Part shown: positions 22,849-28,390 of the stretch, one piece after another
How positions within the stretch are numbered: the stretch's first letter is position 1
Layout of the letters: each line of letters opens with the position of its first letter
Source: JBDROU01 sp043809745 [NCBI: bacterium]
GTDB lineage: Bacteria > Elusimicrobiota > JBDRMW01
Direction of reading: 5' to 3'
Assembly: GCA_043809745.1 (NCBI GenBank)
Contig: JBDROU010000042.1
Coordinates: forward strand, 1 to 28,390
Length of the DNA stretch: 28,390 bases
The notes under the pieces: generated by a model
What the model saw: the letters and a program-made list of their open reading frames with translations, nothing else
Told to the model about the DNA's origin: nothing
Databases searched by the model: none
Position numbers and translations under genes: made by a program

Positions 22849-23196
22849 ATGTCATATCTAACTTCTCACGAGAAAAAAGTCTTACTTTTTCTTGTATTTA
22901 TTGTCTTAACCGGCATCATAATTAAACTTATCACTAAAAAACAATCAGATACACTCTTTATCTCATTAAATAATTCTATTCAGCAAAAGTCAACAACAAA
23001 TGGACAAATTGATATTAATACAGCCACGTTGAATGATTTGCGCAAACTGCCCGGCGTTGGAATTACTATCGGAAAAAGAATAATTACATACAGAGATTCA
23101 CATCAAAATTTCAACTCTGTAGACGAACTTCTTAAAATTAAAGGCATAGGCCGAAATAAAATAAAAAAAATAAAAGAAGTTGCAATTATTAACTAA
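22849..23196 (+). CDS. comEA: ComEA-like DNA-binding competence protein
   Basis: The 115-residue protein has one N-terminal transmembrane segment (VLLFLVFIVLTGIIIKLI, ~11-28) and a C-terminal pair of helix-hairpin-helix motifs: LRKLPGVGITIGKRI (64-78) and LLKIKGIGRNKIKKI (94-108), introduced by the IDINTAT(L) motif at 54-61 that is typical of ComEA. It binds incoming double-stranded DNA in the periplasm during natural transformation. I chose the ATG at 22849, which follows GAGAG by about 8 bases, over a TTG 15 bases upstream. Its 3' end overlaps the start of comEC by 17 bases, indicating translational coupling. Confidence 0.9.
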   Translation: MSYLTSHEKKVLLFLVFIVLTGIIIKLITKKQSDTLFISLNNSIQQKSTTNGQIDINTATLNDLRKLPGVGITIGKRIITYRDSHQNFNSVDELLKIKGIGRNKIKKIKEVAIIN

Positions 23197-24733
23197 AGTT
23201 TTCAAATCAAAACCTTTCTTTTTTATCTGGCTATTCCTCGCCGCGGGCATATTTATCAGTTCATTTACTGCTATTTCCTGCTCTCTTCTGATGCTCTTAA
23301 GTTTAATCATTTTAATAATTCTATTCTTTTCATCAACTAAAGAATCCCTTAATTTTTACTGGTTAATTTTATTTCTTATACTAATAACATCTATAGGTGG
23401 ATTAAGATACTTAATTTCTGGAAAAGCATCCCTTATAAAGTTTAATCCCAACAATAAAATTGAGCTTTATGGATTCATTGCTGATACAAATAAAAAGAGT
23501 CTTATTGTTAAATCCATACAAATAGCTATCAAAGATAAAATTATACCATTTAAATACAAGGTTATGGTACGCCAATATAAAAACAGGAGCCATATGAATA
23601 TCGGCGATTATGTATATTTGTCAGGCAATATGGTGAATACAGAAAGAATATACTTTAATAAATTTAATTATGGAAAATTACTAAAAAATAAAGGAATTGA
23701 TTATTTATTATACCTTAAGAATGGAGAAGATATTAGGATTATTAGTAAAAGAAAAAAATTTTTGCTAAAACGCTCATTTGACAACCTAAGAACTGCTATA
23801 GCTACTATATTTGATACCTATTTCGCAACTACAAATTCAAAGCTCTTAAAAGCCCTATTGTTAGGTATTAGAGAGAACTTTCCTGATGAGATTTATACTG
23901 ACTTCAAAAAGACTGGAACTGCCCATATACTAGCTATTAGCGGACTTCATGTAGGAATAATTGGGTATTTAGTATATTTGCTATTTTCTTTAATTAGGGT
24001 CAAGCATAGATATGTATACTTATGTACCATTCTAGTTTTGATTGCTTACTGCATTTTAACTGGGATGAGGGTTTCAGTTACTAGAGCAACATTCTTAGCT
24101 GTTGTTTATCTATTTGGACTATTTATAGAAAGAGAATCAAACTCTTTGAATTCACTCGGTTTGGTTGGCACAATACTACTTTTAATTAATCCAAATGATT
24201 TGTTTTCACCCGGATATCTTTTATCTTTTGCCGCAGTCATATCAATATTATCAGGAATGGATCTATTCAAAATGATACTTCCTCATACTCATGATCATTT
24301 CCATTCAAAATTGAAAACCATTTACATAAACACTTATTCGTATATGTTTAGTATATTTCTGATAAGTCTATTTGCCTGGCTGGGAGTACTACCCATTATC
24401 GCTTATTTCTTCAATATAATCACCCCCGGAGGCATAATATGCAATCTGTACACAATTCCTTTAACTTTCTTAATAATCGCAGCCGGAGTTTTTATACCGA
24501 TTCTTCACTTCATTTTGCCTCAGCTAGCCAGTATTTTTGGATTAAGTCTCGATTTATTTATTTTTCTGAATAACTCAATAACACACTACTTTGCACAACT
24601 CCCCTTTATATGCTTTGAGATTAAATATTTCTCATTATGGTCGGCTTTTCTTTACTATGTTTTTATCGCCTCTTTAATGGTCAGCATTAGCCTGGCAATA
24701 AAAAAAGGCCTGTCTCGACGGACCAGGCCTTAA
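23180..24733 (+). CDS. comEC: ComEC/Rec2 DNA-uptake channel, short form without metallo-beta-lactamase domain
   Basis: The 517-residue membrane protein begins at a TTG inside comEA; no ATG occurs before residue ~38, well inside the first membrane segments (FFFIWLFLAAGIFISS). An N-terminal extracytoplasmic domain (DUF4131/OB-like, ~75-190) is followed from ~220 by the competence domain: LLKALLLGIRENFPDEI...KTGTAHILAISGLHVGI, GMRVSVTRA, and many membrane helices to ~505. It forms the inner-membrane channel that imports single-stranded DNA. Many ComEC proteins have a further ~250-residue metallo-beta-lactamase domain; this one stops after the helices with KKGLSRRTRP, as in other short forms. The last codons form one arm of the terminator at 24700-24730. 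Confidence 0.93.
   Translation: MQLLTKVFKSKPFFFIWLFLAAGIFISSFTAISCSLLMLLSLIILIILFFSSTKESLNFYWLILFLILITSIGGLRYLISGKASLIKFNPNNKIELYGFIADTNKKSLIVKSIQIAIKDKIIPFKYKVMVRQYKNRSHMNIGDYVYLSGNMVNTERIYFNKFNYGKLLKNKGIDYLLYLKNGEDIRIISKRKKFLLKRSFDNLRTAIATIFDTYFATTNSKLLKALLLGIRENFPDEIYTDFKKTGTAHILAISGLHVGIIGYLVYLLFSLIRVKHRYVYLCTILVLIAYCILTGMRVSVTRATFLAVVYLFGLFIERESNSLNSLGLVGTILLLINPNDLFSPGYLLSFAAVISILSGMDLFKMILPHTHDHFHSKLKTIYINTYSYMFSIFLISLFAWLGVLPIIAYFFNIITPGGIICNLYTIPLTFLIIAAGVFIPILHFILPQLASIFGLSLDLFIFLNNSITHYFAQLPFICFEIKYFSLWSAFLYYVFIASLMVSISLAIKKGLSRRTRP
24700..24730 (-). terminator. Terminator shared by comEC and the cupin gene
   Basis: AGGCCTG/CAGGCCT forms a 7-bp stem over an 11-base loop. On the minus strand it is followed by seven U, ideal for the cupin transcript; on the plus strand it is followed by TAATATTT, so it may also act weakly on comEC. 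It overlaps the last codons of comEC. Confidence 0.75.
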
Positions 24734-24763
24734 TATTTATAAATTATTGAGCTATATTAATAT

Positions 24764-25081
24764 TTAACTTTTTATCATAATAAGCATCATCTTAAATTTT
24801 TTTTTTGCCTTAAGTGAATGAGGCTTATTTGCAGGCATAACAACCAGCTCTCCCTGTTTTACCGTAACCGCATTACCATCAATTGTAATCTCCGCTTGAC
24901 CATCAAGAATATGAACCACAGCATCAAACGGAGCCGTATGTTCGCTTAATCCTTGTTCTTTGTCGAAAGCGAATACAGTCACAGTACCCGTATCCTTTTT
25001 TATCAATGTTCTACTGACAACAGAACCTTCATTATAACTGACTGTATCTAGAATATTTTGGATATTTATAACTTCATTCAT
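24764..25081 (-). CDS. Small cupin-domain protein
   Basis: The 105-residue protein (start MNEVINIQN; an ATG 21 bases upstream is possible) is a single cupin_2 barrel. Motif 1 reads FDKEQGLSEHTAPFDAVVHILDG, of the form G-x5-H-x-...-E/D-x6-G but with one His in place of the usual HxH pair; motif 2 reads GELVVMPANKPHSL with the canonical PxxxPH. It is likely a metal-binding barrel of unknown function; in the family such small proteins act as sugar isomerase-like enzymes, sensors or quercetinase-like proteins. Cytoplasmic. It is monocistronic with a candidate promoter at 25141-25169 and a strong terminator. No clear Shine-Dalgarno is visible. Confidence 0.85.
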   Translation of the reverse strand: MNEVINIQNILDTVSYNEGSVVSRTLIKKDTGTVTVFAFDKEQGLSEHTAPFDAVVHILDGQAEITIDGNAVTVKQGELVVMPANKPHSLKAKKKFKMMLIMIKS

Positions 25082-25140
25082 TGTTTTAATTAAATGCAGC
25101 AACCATTTTTATAAATGTTTAATATTTGAAAATTTTTAAT

Positions 25141-25169
25141 AGTCTACATTTTAATTATTATGATTGCAA
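25141..25169 (-). promoter_or_regulatory. Candidate promoter of the cupin gene
   Basis: On the minus strand TTGCAA (25169-25164, 4/6) and TAGACT (25146-25141, 4/6) are 17 bases apart. A short palindrome AGCAATTGCT lies just upstream (25169-25178) and could be an operator. Weak evidence. Confidence 0.3.
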
Positions 25170-25256
25170 GCAATTGCTCATGTAAAATTATTTCATAAGA
25201 TTAAAAAGAGATAATAACGAATAGATACTAATGAATATTGAAGATTGAGCTTGAGT

Positions 25257-25293
25257 GCAGGTGCAATGTCACAATGTCAGGGCCTGACCCCGA
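25257..25293. repeat. REP-like repeat, copy 1
   Basis: A 37-bp sequence identical to 26907-26943 except for one base. It contains the palindrome GTCAGG-G-CCTGAC next to a GCAATGTCACAATGTC direct near-repeat. Its GGGGTCAGG end resembles the tips of the MITEs at 150-283 and 1477-1611, so it may belong to a RAYT-mobilised REP family. It lies 6 bases after the stop codon of the next gene. Confidence 0.75.
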
Positions 25294-25299
25294 CTGGGT

Positions 25300-26808
25300 C
25301 TATATGGATTGTTCTATTAATACCTTGTCTGTAGAGAATTCAACTTTTATTGGCTGGCTAATTAAATTAATAGGCTTTACCCATTTATTTTCATTTACAA
25401 ATCTTTTAAGAAACGTAAACATATAGCCTTTATCAGTTTCTATAGATTCAAAGATTAATCCTTTTATATTATCATTGTCTTCTCCGGCAAGGGCTAAGGC
25501 ATAAGCTGTGTAATATAAAGTGAGCTTATCTGCTCTTGGATCTTCTAAAATATTAAATAATTCTCTTACCACTTTCTTATATCCTTTAACTCCTAGAGTT
25601 TCAGCAACATGTTGACGGATACTAGAATCTATATTAGTGTCTTTGAGCATCTCTATCATTAAGGCTAATAGTGCTGTGTCTCTGCTTCGTAAAAAAGGTT
25701 CTATTGCCTGAGCAGCATGGCTTTTTGCTGTATACGTCCCGTTTTTTAATGATTCCACGATTAAATCTTTTATCTCTTCATCAGAAAGTTCAAGTTGTTT
25801 TTCATTCTTTAACCATAAATCTTGCGGTGGATTTGATAAGTAAGTAACTTTCCCCTGTGGAGAAATCCTTCTGGTTTCATAGCCCTTTTGATAATGAATA
25901 ATGGTGCCATCTTCATATTTATACATAAAAATAGGATTGGGCTCTCCAATGATAGCAAATATCTTCCAGCCATAATTTACGCTAAAGTTAATCTCACAAT
26001 TTTTTATGATTTTGCCTCTATACAATACTTCAATATATCCCTGTTTATTGATATGCGCTTTATATCCTGCAGGAAGTGTACTACTTACTATCTGATTATC
26101 TGTTATTTTTATATTATAGATTCCACTGCGAAGTGATATATCATATATCCCATATAATAAATCGACTTTTTGAATCGGCACTTGAATATATCTAAGTGCA
26201 TAATCCACTCTATCAGTAGAATCAATTACATCAATCTCAGTGAGCAGACGATTAGCTGTAGAAACAATACTGGGATTTCTTATCGAGGATATGTATATTT
26301 TTAGACCTTTTTCATAAGCTATATGCACAAGCCAATTAATAATTGTTTCTCCAGTTGCTGCAACTTGCATCGATCTTGAGATTTGAATATCATCTATATG
26401 TAAATATTTTCCAGCAATGGTATAGTCAATAAAGCCAATTTGCCCATATCCTTCAATAATTAGTCTGCAAGGATCTTTGCTTCGCTCTAAATCAATAAAA
26501 TCATCACCTGCACACATCCTTAAATGGATCGGTTTGCCTGTTTTTAAGTTCGGCAAAGTAACTGAAACCAATTCCCCTTTTTTATATTTATACATTGGTT
26601 CTACTAATGCCTTTGGAATAGTAGTTGATTGTATTTTTTTCTCAAAATCTTCTTGCAAAAAAGATCCTGTCATCTCCGTCGGCGGGCTCAGAAAAGAATA
26701 ATTTACGCACCAGGAAGAATCAATAATCAAAATAAACTGAATGAATAATATTAAGCTTATATTTAATGTTTGTTTCATAGCTTTAATGCGTTTCCATGAT
26801 TCATTCAA
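25300..26808 (-). CDS. Exported protein with GNAT-like and HEAT-repeat-like regions
   Basis: The 502-residue protein starts at a TTG (26808) six bases after AAGGAG; the next ATG is 10 codons in. A signal peptide (ISLILFIQFILIIDSSWC) is followed by FLSPP at 39-43, the LAPP-type motif of this genome. Residues ~118-190 (GQIGFIDYTI, YLHIDDIQI, then a helix and GLKIYISSIRNPS) look like a degenerate GNAT acetyltransferase fold without the usual RxxGxG acetyl-CoA loop. The middle, ~200-340, is beta-rich with YEDGTIIHYQKG and SPQGKVTYLS strands. Residues ~345-480 contain helical repeats of HEAT type (AAQAIEPFLRSRDTALLALMIEMLKD, HVAETLGVKG). No catalytic residues are recognised; likely a scaffold or binding protein. 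It is bracketed by REP-like repeats and lies downstream of another HEAT-like exported protein. Confidence 0.7.
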   Translation of the reverse strand: MNESWKRIKAMKQTLNISLILFIQFILIIDSSWCVNYSFLSPPTEMTGSFLQEDFEKKIQSTTIPKALVEPMYKYKKGELVSVTLPNLKTGKPIHLRMCAGDDFIDLERSKDPCRLIIEGYGQIGFIDYTIAGKYLHIDDIQISRSMQVAATGETIINWLVHIAYEKGLKIYISSIRNPSIVSTANRLLTEIDVIDSTDRVDYALRYIQVPIQKVDLLYGIYDISLRSGIYNIKITDNQIVSSTLPAGYKAHINKQGYIEVLYRGKIIKNCEINFSVNYGWKIFAIIGEPNPIFMYKYEDGTIIHYQKGYETRRISPQGKVTYLSNPPQDLWLKNEKQLELSDEEIKDLIVESLKNGTYTAKSHAAQAIEPFLRSRDTALLALMIEMLKDTNIDSSIRQHVAETLGVKGYKKVVRELFNILEDPRADKLTLYYTAYALALAGEDNDNIKGLIFESIETDKGYMFTFLKRFVNENKWVKPINLISQPIKVEFSTDKVLIEQSI

Positions 26809-26906
26809 TAATTTCTCCTTCTAAATGCAACAATGCATGAACGATGCAAGACAATGATCTACGTTCTAATACCCAAAGAAGTATTTATTTATGTTAACTA
26901 TATTGC

Positions 26907-26943
26907 GCAGGTGCAATGTCACAATGTCAGGGTCTGACCCCGA
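26907..26943. repeat. REP-like repeat, copy 2
   Basis: A 37-bp direct repeat of 25257-25293 with one mismatch (GGGTCTGACC in place of GGGCCTGACC). It lies in the gap between the two HEAT-like protein genes, 21 bases beyond the stop codon of the upstream one. Confidence 0.75.
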
Positions 26944-26964
26944 TGGATTTGCCCCCTCAAAACA

Positions 26965-28149
26965 TTAGTTGCTTCTTCCTGGAAGATTTTGAAATTTAGG
27001 TATAATTTTTACTACTTTTGGTTTTCTATCCCCTCGAAAATAAAATAAATCCTTCATAACTCTAGGGCGTTGCCCGAGCACAGCTTTAAGTGTAGGATCC
27101 TCTATCTCAACAACAGAAAAAGTCAATTGCAAGCCTTTAGCTCCAGAATTTAGATAATTATAAAAGTGCTCCATCTCGATTGTTGTTGATCCTTTTTCAT
27201 GCAATCTCTCAATTACGTATTTAGCAGTTTGAATATCAGTAATTGCAATTTTTTGCTCGTTAAATGGATCTTTGCGAATTTCATCAAAAGCTTTCTTTAC
27301 TATTTTTACTGCTTTATCATATTTCCCTTCTTCAATTTTCTCTTGAGCCTTTTTAAACAATGTATCTACCAAAGAAGGCCGAGTTGGTGATAATTTGCTT
27401 ACCTTATTGTCATGTATTACACTTACCTCAAAACCTAATTCATCTAATTTATATAAGACATAGTCTTTTGCTGTATCACTTATATGGGGCAGACTTATCA
27501 CATCACTAAATGCTTTAATCGCAAGTTTTTTATCATCCTCCTGTAAGGCCGTATTCCCTATATTAATAATTGCCTCCACAATAACCTCCTTTGGGACCAG
27601 CGATGTTGTGCCAAAACTATTCAATAGAAAGTTTATTTCCCGCTCACCGCCAAGTTTTCCAATTGTTCTTATTGATGCCTCTTGCATCTTATACCATGTA
27701 AAACCATCTTCTATATAAGGAATAAGTTTCTCAATCACTCTCCGCTTCGCAACACTGCCAATTTCTCCAAGAATTTCAGTTGCAACAATTCTTGCGTCAA
27801 TATGAACTATATAATACCCGAATAACATAATGTGTTTATAATGATCACTTTCAATCAATATGAGAAGAATTTCTATTAACTCGTCTTTATCTCTTATTAT
27901 TTTTTTGACAGCATCTATTTTTCGGGTGATATCCCCTTTTATCGGCTCTAAGTACCTCAACACTTCCTCAGTCCTTTTTATTTTTCTTTTTATTTTTCTT
28001 TTTATTTTTCTTTTTGTGTTTTTAATTTGACTAACATAAATAATATTGATTTTAGAACTGCCAATTGGTGCAAGGCATGTTATTGACCAAACATCGATTA
28101 CTGAAACAAAGTATATTACAAATAAACATACTAAAATATTCTTATACAT
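26965..28149 (-). CDS. Exported HEAT-repeat-like protein with LAPP-type motif
   Basis: The product is 394 residues from ATG 28149, which has GAGGA six bases upstream; the ATG at 28167 also has a possible Shine-Dalgarno (AAGGAAG) and cannot be excluded. The signal peptide (YKNILVCLFVIYFVSVIDVWS) is followed by CLAPIG at 25-30. A very basic KRKI-repeat stretch spans 46-59. Residues ~80-230 are HEAT/ARM-like helical pairs (VATEILGEIGSVAKRRVIEKLIPYI, SIRTIGKLGGEREINFLL, VEAIINIGNTA). The ~150-residue C-terminus contains a TPR-like helix pair (FKKAQEKIEEGKYDKAVKIV) and an unassigned tail. It is probably a protein-interaction scaffold outside the inner membrane. Cys25 could be a lipobox cysteine but the preceding residues (SIT) are not convincing. 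Function unknown. Confidence 0.72.
   Translation of the reverse strand: MYKNILVCLFVIYFVSVIDVWSITCLAPIGSSKINIIYVSQIKNTKRKIKRKIKRKIKRTEEVLRYLEPIKGDITRKIDAVKKIIRDKDELIEILLILIESDHYKHIMLFGYYIVHIDARIVATEILGEIGSVAKRRVIEKLIPYIEDGFTWYKMQEASIRTIGKLGGEREINFLLNSFGTTSLVPKEVIVEAIINIGNTALQEDDKKLAIKAFSDVISLPHISDTAKDYVLYKLDELGFEVSVIHDNKVSKLSPTRPSLVDTLFKKAQEKIEEGKYDKAVKIVKKAFDEIRKDPFNEQKIAITDIQTAKYVIERLHEKGSTTIEMEHFYNYLNSGAKGLQLTFSVVEIEDPTLKAVLGQRPRVMKDLFYFRGDRKPKVVKIIPKFQNLPGRSN
27974..28014. repeat. 12-bp tandem repeat encoding KRKI units
   Basis: Three perfect copies of CTTTTTATTTTT plus a partial fourth. On the minus strand it encodes KRKI repeats inside the HEAT-like protein. Unit length is a multiple of three, so copy-number change would keep the frame. 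Confidence 0.9.
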
Positions 28150-28208
28150 ATAATATCCTCTTCCCATGCATTTACTTCCTTAACTATCATGAATTTAAGG
28201 GCAAGTAT

Positions 28209-28235
28209 ATTATATATTTTCAATATAAAAATCAA
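28209..28235 (-). promoter_or_regulatory. Candidate promoter of the HEAT-like genes; note on 28236-28390
   Basis: On the minus strand TTGATT (28235-28230, 4/6) and a perfect TATAAT (28214-28209) are 15 bases apart, slightly short. The start codon is about 60 bases downstream. The remaining 28236-28390 holds no visible gene; it contains two small hairpins, CTTCT/AGAAG (28287-28300) and GACCCC/GGGGTC (28321-28335), neither followed by a U run. Confidence 0.4.
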
Positions 28236-28390
28236 GTAAACAAGTTGTAAAGTTGTGTAAAATATCTTGCTGACTTTCAGTAAAGACTTCTAATAAGAAG
28301 CAGTTAAAGTAGAAGCCCAAGACCCCGAAGGGGTCGCGGGAGAAGATCTTTGAAACAGGGCAAAAAAAAGGTATAACCGCTTTTGGAAGA

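Noticed and set aside
25257-26943. CRISPR-like repeats
   Set aside because: Only two 37-bp copies, 1.6 kb apart with a gene between, and no spacers; REP-like instead.
28321-28335. GACCCC-GAA-GGGGTC hairpin as a terminator
   Set aside because: No U run on either strand within a few bases, and no gene ends nearby in the window.

Overview
This AT-rich window reads as chromosomal DNA from an uncultured Gram-negative-type bacterium. The best guess is Candidatus Omnitrophota (OP3) or a close relative. Reasons: two PorV/PorQ-type outer-membrane proteins, subtilisins with type IX (T9SS)-like C-terminal sorting domains, c-di-GMP riboswitches, and at least six otherwise unrelated exported proteins with a (L/I)(A/S)P(P/Q/I) motif just after the signal peptide. 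The assignment rests on protein style, since no rRNA or marker tree is available. Nearly all genes lie on the minus strand; only comEA and comEC are on plus.

Positions 1-4810 are an accessory island. The left edge holds the C-terminal end of an IS110-family transposase. Three ~134-bp copies of an inverted-repeat element (MITE) are scattered here; each carries the fused start and end of a REP-associated tyrosine transposase. Between them lie small single-gene units (Nudix-like, lipoprotein, LAPP protein, HNH nuclease, HAD phosphatase). Three of the unit boundaries are attC-like recombination sites, each following a stop codon on the same strand. This looks like part of an integron gene-cassette array without its integrase in view.

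Positions 4872-8612 encode a 1246-residue phosphohexomutase-like protein with a signal peptide. Positions 8613-9139 hold its promoter, a ~170-bp inverted-repeat element and a tandem-hairpin terminator.

Positions 9140-17064 are the most striking part: two S8 subtilisins with T9SS-like tails, each accompanied by a PorV/PorQ-family protein. Three c-di-GMP-I (GEMM) riboswitches control these four genes. In all three the Shine-Dalgarno sequence lies in the apical part of an aptamer arm and the start codon in its 3' strand, so each protein begins M(A/S)GLPK, encoded by the aptamer itself. Two leaders also share an upstream palindrome GTTAC-N4-GTAAC, and two transcripts end in matching tandem hairpins with C-rich loops complementary to the Shine-Dalgarno loops. 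This looks like c-di-GMP-gated secretion or surface display of proteases.

Positions 17234-17377 hold a promoter, a ~105-nt structured region and a terminator, a candidate small RNA. Positions 17474-22751 (minus) carry a WecG/TagA glycosyltransferase, SMC and a histone-deacetylase-family hydrolase. Positions 22849-24733 (plus) carry comEA and comEC of DNA uptake, converging on a cupin gene at a shared terminator. Positions 25257-28390 contain two exported HEAT-repeat-like proteins with the LAPP-type motif; the first is bracketed by 37-bp REP-like repeats.
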